A stretch of 64,000 nt of DNA from Symbiodinium natans (lineage: Eukaryota; Sar; Dinophyceae; Suessiales; Symbiodiniaceae), in the NCBI GenBank assembly GCA_905221605.1, contig CAJNDS010000028.1:171763-235762 (forward strand), written 5' to 3'. Each line of letters opens with the position of its first letter. Within the stretch, counting starts at the first letter, position 1. Positions 24,701-37,009 of this stretch are shown here, piece by piece. Under the pieces are notes generated by a model that had not been told where the DNA came from, made no database searches, and saw only the letters and a list, made by a program, of their open reading frames with translations. Position numbers and translations under genes: made by a program.

Positions 24701-26510
24701 ATCTGCGATTTCCCGCTGCCTCTTCGAACGTCACAGGGCCAGGTTGCAGGAGCACAGTAATTTGTAGCTGCGCGCCTTTCAGCCAAGCGTGCTTCTGCAG
24801 CCTCGCAGGGTAGCTACCAAGAAACAGAGATGGGAACACTGAAAAAGCACATGCCTACTGCGCTCAAGCTGCTTTGCCATGCCTCTCTCTCAATCTGCTT
24901 TTGCTCCGTTTTCCGCCGCGCCTCACAAGACGGGGGGAGGCAGAGCGGCATCGTCGGAGCTTGAAAACTGCCCCCCCGTCCTCCTCAAAATGCTCCCTCC
25001 TGCAAAAGTAGGTATCTCGAGACTCAGCCACAAAAGTCTGGCAAACGTCAGATTATAACACTGGCCCCTCCTTTGCTTCCAAAAAGCTTGCTTCTTCTCC
25101 TGTTCACGCGGACTTCGTCAAAAAAAGCAAGAAAACTACAATCGAGAGCGAGATCACATGCGACAAACTTTTCTCCACCCGCGTCACTGCAACGTTCTTC
25201 AGAGGCCGCACCCTCAGTCGGGCTCACTGTGGAGTTTCTGGTCTTTTCCTCTTGGCCCTTGCCTGCAGTAAAGGCAGTCGGGCCGCCGGTCTTTGCTCGC
25301 TTCGCTTCGCGCCTACAGCGAAGAGCCAACACATGCCGCTTTTGCTAGACTGGCTAGACTGCTGCAACTGCCATATGAGCATCCGTCAATCCGGGGTCCC
25401 TGCTGCGCCTTCTGATGAACCTCAGACCCACACCATGCCCTTTGCCAACCCCCCCTCCACCCCCTCCACCTACCGCTGCATCTACCGCGGACCCCTGCGT
25501 GAACCTATACTGCCTATACTCGCGCCTATGGACAGCCACACACTTTTGAAAGAGGATTCTGTTCACCATCGCCGAGATGATCAGTCGGGTTGAGGACCAT
25601 GGGGTCTCCTTTAATACTGGTTAGGGCAAATGCCATCCTGATGTGAATACGCATGCAGGGAGCCAAGGCACGCATCGATCGAAAATCAAGGACGCTGAAT
25701 TACCGTTGAACGTCCCAATTTTTTTCACGTCACCGTACTGAATTCACAAGTATTCAAGTAGCCTGTATCCAAGCTTGCATCCAAGGCACTTGATGACGGG
25801 GTATTGTGGCGAGCGCACGGCGAAACACTATCCGAGGCACGATGTGGACGCGCATAGAGGCATGTGTGAACTAAAGATCCATTGGAAGTTTCATGGGTCC
25901 CGCATTCGCGCAATCATCCTGCTGCTTCCTTTGGTCTCCCTGCTCTCATCGGTTAGATACAGCCACATAGGGAAGACATTCTAAATAGCTACAAGCCCAA
26001 GCAAGTATGATGTGCACTTTCGTAAGCATCAGGATCGTCTTTGTCAACACGAAAGTACGTCTCGGTGAACAACCCGGATTGCACCCTGCTGCATGCACAG
26101 CCCGCCGACGTGAAATCGATGAACGTCGATTGTGTCGATTCGGGGGCTCGAAAGCAAAATGCAGTCCGTTCGGCCCCTGCACTGGGATCCCTGCAGGTCG
26201 TTTCTTGGCGCTTGGCTGCACACGCTCCACATTCGGCCACACCTTGGGTCTGCCCAGGCTAATAATGCAACGTGATTGGGGGGATGGCCATGGGTGGCCC
26301 ATCTACATGAGGAATTCGATGTGTGAGAGGGTTAGGATTTCGAGCGGGGTGTCTGACGGGGATGCGTTCTGAGACGGGGTAGCCTGTGACAAACCTGTCC
26401 GAAGACGTAGGGGGCACAGCTGGCAGCTTTCAATTCATTGTCCTTTCATTGTCCTTTTCTCAGCCTTTCCTTGTTAAGTATCAGATGCTTTCTTGCTGCA
26501 ACGCCCATCG
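21730..26510. other. Unassigned region, no gene recognised
   Basis: About 4.8 kb. Minus-strand frames at 22921-23373 (150 codons) and 24121-24408 (95 codons) have no recognisable domain. No long repeats are seen. Confidence 0.4.
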
Positions 26511-26515
26511 CCAGA

Positions 26516-26818
26516 TCAGCCAAGACCGCAGCCTTGGCGATCGACGTCAAACAGTCCTGCATCTCGCTCGACACCGTATACACCGTGCTCTCTCCTCCAC
26601 CTGCAAGAGCGCTGTGACAGCAAATGGCGGAGATACAACGGTTCCGGTAACCCTGGCCTGAACATTCCAAGGACCATGCCAGCACTTGGCGGTACCACTT
26701 CACCTCCCATACTTCTAAGATCATCAGTAAGAACTTTTAAGTCTTGAGGACCTACCTTCAAGTCAGCACGCAGCCTGCTCAAGCTTGACTTTGGCATCCT
26801 GCCAGGACACATCCACAT
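26516..26818 (-). CDS. Hypothetical open frame downstream of the exonuclease gene
   Basis: A 100-codon minus-strand frame begins 110 bp beyond the exonuclease stop. It contains a good splice-donor-like AAG|GTAGGT at about 26756 and a TTAG acceptor-like site about 41 nt later, but the frame also reads straight through. No domain is recognised. It could be part of the next minus-strand gene in a unidirectional array, or non-coding. Confidence 0.2.
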   Translation of the reverse strand: MWMCPGRMPKSSLSRLRADLKVGPQDLKVLTDDLRSMGGEVVPPSAGMVLGMFRPGLPEPLYLRHLLSQRSCRWRREHGVYGVERDAGLFDVDRQGCGLG

Positions 26819-26927
26819 TGGCCTGGTCGTAGCCGAAAGTGGCTCTTGAGTATCAACAAAGGTCCGTCCATCCTCTTTAGGCAGATTTGAACAACCGCTT
26901 CCTTGCCTTTACAAGCTTATCAAGCTT

Positions 26928-28466
26928 TCAACTGCAGGAATCACTCTGCAGCCAGGCCACATCCATCGAGATCCGACCTGCTAGTCGGTGCGCATCTGCA
27001 TGGATGCGAACTCGAGCACGCAGACTTGTGGCGATTGAACGTTCTTCAGGAGAGTTCATCTCAACGGTACGGAGCAAGCTCCAGAACTGCATAAACTTAT
27101 CGTCGGAGCCCAAGCGGCGCCTTGCTTCTTCGGCGCCGATTTGCACAGCATCGGCAAGACCTTGAGCGCTCCTCTCCATGTACTCCATATCATCTGGAGC
27201 ACGCGGGTGGCGCACCAAGCGAAGCAATAAGCCATCTTCTGCGTCGTAGCATGTTTCGATCGACTCAAAAGTAGCTGTGCAGCGACTCAGGCACAACTCC
27301 AGCCGTGCGCACTGGGGCTTGCTTAAAACAGCGCGTGCGGGAATCCAACATGGTTCAGGCACTCTTTGCTTCTTGGCGTTCGGTGCCTTGTACGCTGCGA
27401 GCAGTTCTTCAACTTGGGAGATCAAAGTGCCAACTTCGCCAGCTTCGGCAACTTCCTCCTCCCCTTCTTCGTTTACATGCTCGTTCGCCTGCAAGGCATC
27501 TGATTCTATCAAACGGGTCCGTACACGCAACTGGCCATCCCGAAAAAAGATGACAAATATGTCCGCATTTTGTCGGAGGAAGTGTGCGTTAATATGCACA
27601 GGTGACTGCTTCTGAGCAGCGACGGCCTTCTTGACTGCGCTATACTTCAGAATTTCGTTGAGATTGGTACAGCCACCAGACCCCAGAGCATTGCTGAGAA
27701 TATCCACCGCATTCCGCACAACTTCTCGCAAAGCAAGAAAGTTGGCTTGATAAGCAGAGTTGTCGACCGTTTTGATCGAGCCCTCCAGGCTTTGACTGAT
27801 TACCTGCCAAGCCTCCAGCAGCTTTGCCTCCGCGGAAGACGCAGGTCCAACAGCCAAAAGCTTGCCCAAAAGATATAGCTGGAAGAATGCATCGTCAGCA
27901 GCGTATGCTCGCTGCTCTGGACTTAAGCTAGCACGTGCCCAGTTTGAAGTGCCTACCGATTTGAGCTTCTGTATTGGGATCTCAAAATGCTGCGCCATTT
28001 TGAAGAGCCCATGCGGAATGCTGCGCGCACCCGCAAGCTCAGCAATGTCCCAGTAGGATGCTTTCACTGATCTGGAGTCAAAATCCCATCCGAAGCTCAT
28101 GGCAAGCTTCGCCTTGTCTGCGCTGTCGAAGCTTGCAACCACTTTGATCACATCATCACCTGACTCCAAAAAGCTCTGCAGCCACCCAGGCAGCTCTGAA
28201 CAACCCAGAGTCCGGATAATAACTACTGTGTCCCAACAGGCAAACTGCATTACAGCTATAGGGTTGTTCTCTGAAACACCCTTGTCAGGCTTCCATTCGA
28301 AATCTAAGCCCACCATCAAAGGTCGATCGTGTGCAGCGAAGACTGTTTGGAAGCGGGACTTGGATATAGCATTCTCAAACGTCTTTTGTGTGGCATCGTC
28401 CGACACCCCACACTCAACCACACGTCCTCCAAACGTGACAAATTCGGACGGCACGGGAGGCGCCAT
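26928..28466 (-). CDS. DEDDy 3'-5' exonuclease (RNase D/WRN-exonuclease type), intact, no intron seen
   Basis: 512 codons in one open frame. The ATG at 28466 is chosen because the frame's only upstream start-like codon is GTG. The first 200 residues form a 3'-5' exonuclease domain. ExoI has D55 and E57 in G-L-D-F-E-W. ExoII is at residues 107-121 (I-K-V-V-A-S-F-D to A-D-K-A-K-L) with D117 the likely metal ligand. ExoIII has Y188-x3-D192 in R-A-Y-A-A-D-D-A, the DEDDy subtype. All four acidic ligands and the tyrosine are present, so activity is expected. Families of this type trim the 3' ends of RNA or DNA. The remaining 310 residues match no domain I know and include a Glu-rich acidic stretch near residues 345-360. 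There is no obvious transit peptide or HRDC domain. An intronless gene in an intron-rich genome could be retroposed, but no clear relic spliced leader is seen 5' of the ATG. Confidence 0.85.
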   Translation of the reverse strand: MAPPVPSEFVTFGGRVVECGVSDDATQKTFENAISKSRFQTVFAAHDRPLMVGLDFEWKPDKGVSENNPIAVMQFACWDTVVIIRTLGCSELPGWLQSFLESGDDVIKVVASFDSADKAKLAMSFGWDFDSRSVKASYWDIAELAGARSIPHGLFKMAQHFEIPIQKLKSVGTSNWARASLSPEQRAYAADDAFFQLYLLGKLLAVGPASSAEAKLLEAWQVISQSLEGSIKTVDNSAYQANFLALREVVRNAVDILSNALGSGGCTNLNEILKYSAVKKAVAAQKQSPVHINAHFLRQNADIFVIFFRDGQLRVRTRLIESDALQANEHVNEEGEEEVAEAGEVGTLISQVEELLAAYKAPNAKKQRVPEPCWIPARAVLSKPQCARLELCLSRCTATFESIETCYDAEDGLLLRLVRHPRAPDDMEYMERSAQGLADAVQIGAEEARRRLGSDDKFMQFWSLLRTVEMNSPEERSIATSLRARVRIHADAHRLAGRISMDVAWLQSDSCS

Positions 28467-28469
28467 ACT

Positions 28470-30480
28470 GCAACGCACATAACCTGTATCTCAGCACTGT
28501 ATGCTGGACTGTATACCCTGCGTATCCCTGCGTGAGATGCATACTCAAGAATACTCCTACAACACAATGTACTTAACCAGAGACGTCACACACATCTCCT
28601 GTTTTGCTTCTCAGATGCCCTAATCATCCTAGAACACGGTAACAGGACCGGACAAAACCCTGGATTGAGCCTGAGTAAGTCTACTGCAGCAGCCTGCAGC
28701 ACAGAACCGGACAACCAAAGCCATGCAGGGAACGCTCAGATGCGTTTAGGATTCCATGACACCCGGGCCTGTCTCGTCAAGATTTGCTTCGCCACCGTCC
28801 ACGCTTGTTGATCAAACGTGCTTGCCTGATGCCAAGCATTTGCGACAGTGTCTAGGAATCCGAGCAAGCGAGATGTCGGCAGAAATGTGACGTATCAGCA
28901 GCAACCAAGACCCATTGAAACCCATGCTCGGAAGGCCTCATGCATTGATGCAGAGGTGGTAGCAGACCTGCAAATATGAGCTTCTTGCGTTCGCTGTCAG
29001 GCAGCTGTAGTGGCAGATATGTCCTGCTGTCTTCATATGCTGTATGGAACACAGAGCTGCTTGCTGCTTTCACAGACGGACGGTCTACTTGGACAGTCTT
29101 GGCACGTTGAGATGATTTTGCCAGAGCTAGGCAGGCGGCTGAGAGTGGCGGCTAAAAGACGACCTTGGCATGACATGCAGTGCAGAGACGCATCACAATG
29201 AGCACACGCCTGTGCGTAGCCACAGAGACAACCACTTGTTGCACTGCCAGGCACGTCGATTATTTCACGCGACTTCATCCCTTGAAGTGCCTTATTTCGT
29301 CTGCACCGATTCCCAAGGGCCAACAGCCGAAGGCTCCACGTTTCGCGCTCATCTTGCACACTCTTGTCAGCACTCGCGCTGATAGTTTGAAAGCGTTGAC
29401 ACGTCATCTGAATCTTCATTAAGCTCTCCTTTCAAGCCAAGCCAAGGTGCAACTCTACGCTGCGGATCCTTCGTAGATGCGCATCTGACAAAGCCAGTGA
29501 GCAGCTTGCAACTGCTTACATCTTTTTACGTTTCGACTCTCCACCAGTGCTTGTCCACGAGAAGAATCTTTCTGCACTGCCTAGCGGTACGTTCGAAAGC
29601 ATCCTGTGGGTCCCTTCTTGTGGGTCCCTGTGGGTCCCTGTGGGTCGTTGTGGGTCGCTCTCTGAGCGCTTCGCCAGCTCCGGAAGCGCTGCGAGCTGCC
29701 GGCCTTCGAGGCAAGGAAAGGGGGCAACAAATCGTCTAAGTTCGACGAAGTGCCTTGGAGAAGGCATCTGAAGCCTCAGCACGGGAAACATGAGCAGTCC
29801 TCTTCGAAAAATGCTACACTGCTACACGCGGCTACCATCAAGTTGCTGGCACTGGGGGAAATGGCTCCATCATCCTCCTGCAGCATGTATTTGATGTTGG
29901 TCTGGCCTGGTTTTGGGTCTGCATGTGCAGCAGCCTCCACCATCTTTCTGAGAATTCCTTGCAGCACCGCCTTTCAAGAAGAACAGTGTGGGCAGAAGTA
30001 GAGCTGTTCACATGTACAGCAATGTAGACGATGTTGGCAAAGGGTTGGGGTGTTAACTCATGTCAATGCCGTGAGGTTGGCTGCCCCCATGACGGATTTT
30101 GAACTCAGGAACTATTGAAAGCTGTGCGCGCTGGTGACCTCGTAGACCCCAACCCCAGCACCCTCAACCACACTATATCCGCCGAGGCCTCGGGCCGAAG
30201 GTGTATAGGTTGTCAGAACAGGCACCCCCCCTCCTAGTCCTCCGAAGCCATGTGTCGGACCCCTTTTCTTACCTGGAAAGGGTACCCCCCCGTGGGCGAC
30301 CACGATCTGAAAGCGGACGGTTCGCCAGGACCAGGGGCAGTTGAAGCCCCGCCTAGCAGGCCCCCGATGCCCTTTCCTGCCCCCCGCCTTTGACCCCCCT
30401 GCCCCCCTCCCCTGCCCCCGACCCCCCCTGCCCCCCCTTCCTGTTTTTGCCCCTCCCCCCACCCAACCCGTCTCAACCCT
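28470..30480. other. Unassigned region
   Basis: No gene recognised. A short tandem of TGTGGGTCCC/TGTGGGTCGT units lies at 29605-29660. From about 30210 the plus strand becomes C-rich, leading into the telomere-like array. Confidence 0.4.
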
Positions 30481-30483
30481 CAG

Positions 30484-30676
30484 CCTTGAACCTTGAACCC
30501 TAACCCTAAACCCCAAACCGTGAACCTTGAGCCCTAAGCCCTCAACCCTAAACTAACCCTCAACCCCAAACCCTAACCCATAAACCCGGAACCCTAAACC
30601 CTAAACCCTAAACCCTAAACCCTAAACCCTAAACCCTAAACCCTAAACCCTAAACCTTAAACCCTAAACCCTAAAC
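30484..30676 (-). repeat. Interstitial telomere repeat (CCCTAAA)n with degenerate leading part
   Basis: Degenerate CCCTAA/CCCCAAA units from 30484, then near-perfect CCCTAAA units from 30592 to 30676. TTTAGGG is the telomere unit of plants and dinoflagellates. The array is internal, since unique sequence flanks both sides. Confidence 0.95.
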
Positions 30677-30689
30677 CCAACCCTTATTG

Positions 30690-33600
30690 CTTGGGGTCCA
30701 GCGACTTGGGCGCTGCGGAATCACCATGCTCACGCGGATGCGCTGGGCCGGGCCGAGGCGGATCGCGTAGCGTTAAAATCAAGGCCAAAATAAAGCATCC
30801 TGAAGCCCTCAACAGTCAAGGGATTTCGTTCGATGTCAGTGGAACAGATTGGAACCGAATGTCTGCGGTCAGACATGCTCCTGGAGAGCTCGAAGACATG
30901 CAGTGGGCGTTGGACCCATGTCTAATGGCTCCACATGTACAGGCTGTGACATGCTGAGTCGCAGGTTGTGCCGTCATCGGCGTAGAAACCATGCTTTTGA
31001 CTTCTTGGTATGAAATTGCAACGCGTCTTGCCATGTCTTTCCAGACATCTCAACGGACACCAATGGCAGCTTGAAGACTAATCGATCTATTCGTATCGCT
31101 TCATGGTTGATGATGTTGCTATTGATTCAGGGGTTTATGTTTCTGGCATTCGCGATCAGTCGTGGCATCCTGGCCTCCTGCTTGCTGACCAAAGCTTTCG
31201 CCTTCTGAGTCCGTGCGAGGCTCTGGCGCCGCTCATGCATCACCTCAGCAGGGCATAGGCTATAGCTTGGCAGCTTCGCACATCTCATGCAACCACTTCG
31301 AAGACTTGCGACTTGCGCTGCCACGCCACTGACTCCTCGTCAAATCTTGCCCAGCCCATGTCCCCAGACTCATCTGGCACCTCTTCCAGACGCCAGCAAA
31401 CAATGCTCAAACACGCACGCTTCGCAGCTCGCTCCTCTGCTGGGATCGCCATGGTCCGAAGCTCTTGCCGTCACATTCGGTCAAGATGGCGTGTTGTGCA
31501 TGCATGCGTATTATTCAGGCGCCTTCGAGTATCTGGACATGATGACACCGATGTTTGCGTATGCAAGCGCAGCTTCTCTGAAGCTGTGTAAGGCTAAAGG
31601 CTATGCAGCGTCATGGAACTCAAGTGGATCCAAGGAACCAGCATACCCCACAATTCTGCGAGCCAGCAGCGTGGAAACGGGCGATGTGAACATGCTTGAA
31701 TGGAGTCCAGTACGCGACCCGTGTGCTGCAAATATGTGTACAGAGTGAGGTTCTTGAAGAGGTGCATTGCCAAAGCACGACTTGCGGCTGTTTTGCCCCG
31801 GTTGCTTGCCTTGGACAGCCTGCCTTCAACGGAGCTACCAAACGAGCAGCTTGCCTGCGGCCGTCGACTTCAGCCATTCCACCGGTTTGAGACTGCTTCA
31901 GCAAGCATCGGCCTGCCCGGGTACATCAAGTCTCCGGAAGATCAGAGAGTCACGCAGAACACTGGAAAGCAGAAACACGGCGTGCGGCTCAACGCAACAG
32001 CAAGTGCCATTAGATCCACAAGTCAACACGCCTGGCTGCAGCAGCAAGATCCACGATGGGACTTAGTTGTCGTCCCACGCCCTCGGGCTCTTGAAGCATT
32101 CTTGAAGCAGAGCAGCTGACAAAGCAAGGTTGGAAAGTTTAACAAGTTTGCCTCGAGCACGATTATGCTGGTCCTGAGCCACAAGCTGTCACAAGCTCAA
32201 AAGCAAAAGCACCTTGCCGCCACACTTCAATGCTCAGTGGCGAGCGCTACTGTCACAAAGCTGGTTTCCAGCTTCACCCGGTGCTCACAAGCAAGCCTGA
32301 CACTCACGCACCGAATAGCATGGACACGACAGCTGTGCTACCTACGCACTGGCGGGCAGTTGACAAGGACACGGCGAAAGAAGCTGCCCAAAGCATTCCC
32401 CCAAGCGCACCTTCTCAAGCTGCCACATTGAAAAGATGGCTCAATGTTCCACAGGGCCACAGAAGCGTCCGAAAGCGGGAAATTTCCTGCTACAAACCAA
32501 CCTTCCCAAGAGCGAAGCCCATGCCACAGACTTGGCTCACAAGCCTGCCAACCTCTGCCTTACGGAGAATCGAGAGGTTCCCATGTCGCGAGCTGCTCAG
32601 GACAAGAACTAACAGAACACATGGTAAACTGCACATCAGGCACGCACCACAAAGTGAGCCTCATCACCTGGAAAGCAGCTCAGTTCAGAGTTCAGAGAGC
32701 ACGTTTTTCTTGGCAAACTGTCTGGATGGCTTCTTGCAGCAAAGATTCGCACAAGGGAACGATCACCGGGTGTTCGTTCAACCTCAACCGGCCAAATTAG
32801 GCCACCGTGGGCATGGACGTTGACTTGGCTCAGGTCTTGTCCATCAGTTGCGCAGCTCGTTTTCCATCATTTGTCGTCAGTGCCTGGATGTGGCGGCGGA
32901 AACGGATCATTCAGGACTAGCTAAGACTTGGAACAATGCTGAGGGATCCGCATAGAATACATCGATAAAGTTTCGGCGGTCCTGTCAACAGAGATGCAGA
33001 ATGTACTGGAAAACGACAAGCCTATGAAACATCGCTGACGGTGCAATACCAAGGAAAGCAAAGTGCTTGCCTCCAATTGCTACCATATACCGCGCTTGAT
33101 ATCAGAAAATGTCCGTCCAAACGCTGCCGTAAACAGTGTTGTTCCACCAGCTTGGCAGCTTGAGATGCTGCGCTTTGCAGCTTATCTTGAGTCTGAGCCA
33201 TGTTTGCTTGTCTGGGAAGATAAAGGTGTTTCATCCCTGTGTGTGGCATGTGCGCCCATTGCTTTGTGTTGCAGGGTCGGGGCCTGCACAGACATTTGCA
33301 CAGCCAAGCCGGCATCAAAAATCACCTCGATCCCGATGTGGGCTCAAGACCGACAGACTGTGAGTTTGGCATCTGAGCTATGCACAAGCTCCGCCTGCAA
33401 CGGGCCCGATTCCTTTGTCACAAATGATGCGATTGTGATTACATTGCTGCTCACGGAACCTGCTCAGGCAAGAACGGTGCCAACTCGACGCCTGTGGAAG
33501 TGGATATTTCCCGGATGGAGATCCTGACATTGAACTCGCAATGCAATACGTGACCCTTGCTTCTCCCCAAGGTCGACTGCTAAGTTGGCCAGCTGGCGGC

Positions 33601-35470
33601 ATGGATGAAATTATCCTTGAATAGCATCTTCAGAAACCTCATCCGCAAAAGCGCGCATCCGACAACCCTACGCCTGCTACAGAGCTGTGCGATCAGGGCA
33701 CACATCCATGCAGAGTCCTCCCACCTGAGCACAGCTGCTTGCCCGTTGGGACCCGCTTTACCTCGTAACCTTTGAGGTTCAAGCCTAGGGTCCCGTCAAA
33801 ACCAAAGACAGGCAACCGAAAAGCCGTTGGGGCGACGAGCGGCCATCAAGCTTGCGTGCAGACTTGTGCGTGCAGTGATTATGCTCTTCTTGCAACGTCG
33901 AAGACAATGTCCAAAAAGAAGTGACAAAACGACAACATAATGATCCTCCACCATGTGAAGAGGTCGCATTGGACGGCACTGATCTGTAAGTTCAGGGTTG
34001 AAAGGAATTGCTCGTAAGCTCTGAAACACCGTGTATCTGAACACTTAGTGGAGACATCTGGCAGACGCATCACCATCGGATGCCACTAGTAACTTGTATT
34101 ATAATGCAGCGAACGCAACTTTAGTATTATTACGAGCCCCCTTAAAAACCCCGACTTCGTTCATACATTTCATGCTGCATTTCGTGCTTCATTCTATTCA
34201 TTACAAATGCAGCATTAAATGTACTCACTTCACTAGTTGTGTTACCTTTAGGACAAGCGAGAAGATAAAAACCTGTCTTGGTCATGAAGATAACATGTTC
34301 CTGTATTGTGGGTTGCCGAAAATCCCGGATGGCCGGTGCTTTTGTGAATGCCTACTGAGTTTGCTTGCTTGCATGCAAAACCCTCCTTGTGCCGGACGAA
34401 TCTGAGAACTGCGCCTCGTCGCGAAGTTGATCCAGGGGTACGTTCAACAAGGCCCCTGGCGTCATCGTGCCTGAAGCTCGAAAGTGCTGCTGCTAAGGCG
34501 TTGCCACCTGCATTCCACACACACACACACACACACTGATGCAACGTATGGCTGACTAGATTCCAAGATCCATACCATCTCGCTTGGCCCTTTGTGCCTC
34601 CGCCAACGCTCAAGACACAAGTGATGTAGCCAGCATCATGACACGCAGATACTTTTGCGATTGAATACACCCTCCTCTCGAAACGCATACCTTGACTGGA
34701 CTTAAAGTGTAGCAGCTGTTCTGCTGGTTGCAACCTGAGTTTTTTTATACAGTTGCGCTGCATAAAGGTACTTATGTATACGTGTGCCCACCCACACACG
34801 ACCCACACCCAACGCACCCCACCCACACCCTCCACACCCCACAAACACCCCACACAGTTCGCGGGTGCCGTGACAACATCATCTGAGTTTCGAAGCCTGT
34901 CAAGGCAACAACAAGAATCAAAAACAGAAACAACAACTGATCAAGATTGCATGCTGCCCTGTTCCGTGGCTTCTTGTTCATGACTCTGGCATGTTTGGGC
35001 AAGTATCAGCGAAGTCCCATGCGCCAATCCGCAATGCGTAGATCCAGTGGCTGCAGGCTGTTGCAATCTTGCACCAGACTTGACGAAACAAACATGTTCA
35101 AGAGTAGCAGACCACAAAGTCTAGGCCGTGATTCCATTGCTGTGCGGCCTGGCCAAGGACCGCTTGCAAAGGGACCCCTTCCTCCAGTGACTCGACCTAA
35201 CAACAGGGGAGGGCGTCGCAGGTCATGTGCCAGTCGGCCGTTTCCGAATAGTTTCGTTTAGTGCACTGAGAGGCGCACGAGCAGCTCCTTGGTGACATAC
35301 GGTCGCAAGACCTGCTGACATGTGCGTGAGATCGGCTATTAACCGTTCAGGGTAACAGGCACATCAGCCAAGCAGAACTCAGCAAATATGAGGGCAAATC
35401 AGAAAACAGGGCGGTGCAAATCAGAAAACACCAAGGCACAAATCAGTCAGCAACAGTGGGGGCCAGGTTT
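30690..35470. other. Unassigned region, no gene recognised
   Basis: About 4.8 kb. Plus-strand frames at 32230-32823 (197 codons) and 33063-33527 (154 codons) have no domain I can name. A possible coding stretch runs on the plus strand from about 33495 to 33627 in a third frame. A short (AC)n run is at 34520-34537 and CACCCACAC-type repeats run at 34790-34855. Confidence 0.4.
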
Positions 35471-35477
35471 TTTTTAC

Positions 35478-36368
35478 CCTAGAAGCCCTACACCCTAAGA
35501 ACCCCTGAGCCCTAAACCCTAGACAACCCTAAAAACCCCTAAACCCTAAAAAACCCCAAACCCTAAAAAAACCTTAAACCCTAAAAACCCCTAAACCCTG
35601 AAAACCCCTAAGCCCTAAAAGCCCTAAGAACCCCTGAGCCCTAAACCCAAAAAAACCCTGAACACCAAAAAACCCTCAAGAAACCCTCAACTTCTCTAAA
35701 ACCTACAAACCCCTAAGCCCTATACCCTAATAACTCCAAACCGTAAACAACCCTAAACCCTAAAACCCCTAAACATAGGCATGATTTTTTCAAACCCATC
35801 ATGCGAGCATTGTGTTTGCAAATGCGGGGGGGAGGGGGGCTGCGCCCCCCCCCCCCCCCCCCCCCTCCCCCCCAACCCCCCGCTTTATTCTTTTTCGAAC
35901 CCATCATGCGAGTGTTGCGTTTGCAAATGGAAGGGGCGGCTAAAAACCCCTAAACCTTAAACCTCAAAACTCCTAAACCCTAAAAACCCCAAAGCCCGAA
36001 AAAACCCTAAACCCTAAAAACCCCGAAGCCCTAAACCCCAAAAGCCCCTAAACTCTAAACCCTAAACCCTAAAGCCTAAAACCCCCTAAAGCCCAATAAC
36101 CCTGAGGCCTAAACCAGAAAAACCCTAAACCCTAAAAAACCCTACACAAAACCTTAACCCTAAACCCTTAACATCCTAAACCCTAAATCCTAAAAGCCCC
36201 CTAAAGCCTCAAGCCCTCAACCCAAAACAAAACCTGAGCCCTAAACCAAAAAAACCCTAAACCCTAAAACCCCCTAAGCCCTCAACCCTTAAACACCCCA
36301 AGGCCTACACCCTAAAAAGCCCTAAACCCTAAACCCTGAAAACCCGAAAAACCTAAACCCTAAACACC
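35478..36368 (-). repeat. Long degenerate telomere-like tract (CCCTAAA variants)
   Basis: About 890 bp of diverged CCCTAAA, CCCTAAAA, CCCCTAAA and CCTGAA units. An old decayed array is the simplest reading. It is interrupted by a 157-bp insert at 35779-35935, annotated separately. Confidence 0.9.
35779..35935. repeat. Direct repeat flanking a poly-G/poly-C hairpin inside the telomere-like tract
   Basis: A roughly 46-bp sequence containing AACCCATCATGCGAG and GTTTGCAAATG occurs at about 35784-35829 and again at about 35889-35933. Between the copies a G-rich run (GGGGGGGAGGGGGGC) is followed by more than 20 C residues and CCTCCCCCCC, able to pair as a hairpin. It looks like a tandem duplication or insertion scar. 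Confidence 0.75.
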
Positions 36369-37009
36369 CCTTACTTAAATACAGCAAACCTTGCTGTTCG
36401 AGCGCAAGTGATAAATTTGTTACCATAGGGGTCTGTATGCCTATCATAGGGGGTCTTAGTAAAACCCTATCATGTTAGCTTAGGTTAGGTTAGCTTGGGT
36501 TGGGGTTGGGCTCTTCTGTCTTTGCTCGCCCACTCCTGGCTACGGCGATGGCCCGTCAATGAGAGAGACCGATGTACATGCATGGCTGTCCATGCATGCT
36601 GATTCACCCCTCGCTGTTTTCTGATTCGTTCCTTGCTGTTTTCTGAACCATTCATGGTCTTGTTTTCCGATTTAGACAGCATCCCAACCGTTCATGTTTA
36701 AACTTGCAGACGTGTAGTCTAAACTCTACAAACTCCAGCCTCAAGCCTATCCACATGCTGAGGGGCTAATGATTGTACAAACAAGCTCGAATCAACAAAT
36801 CTAATTGACTGATTGATTGACTGCCTGTGGGCGCGAACGCCCTTGCGTCTGCAAGGCAACAGAGGCTGCCCCAAGCTGTACGAGAGGCGACAGCACTCAA
36901 ACACGAAAACTCCTCAAGAGCAGAGATGCATTGCAGCTCTGCACGGTCAAATGAACGATACAAGACTCCACAAGCATGCACTGACAGTGCATGTGCTCAG
37001 CGACTAGTA

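Noticed and set aside
26826-26850. Plus-strand string resembling the dinoflagellate spliced leader (CGTAGCC...TGGCTC)
   Set aside because: 13 or so matches in two blocks, but no gene follows on the plus strand and the spacing differs. Likely chance, because it lies in minus-strand open sequence.
32230-32823. 197-codon plus-strand frame
   Set aside because: No domain, biased low-information composition, overlapped by other frames of similar length, and opposite to the strand of all recognised genes.
34248-34853. 201-codon minus-strand frame containing Trp/Val/Cys-rich stretches
   Set aside because: Part is translation of the (AC)n and CACCCACAC repeats. The remainder has no recognisable domain.
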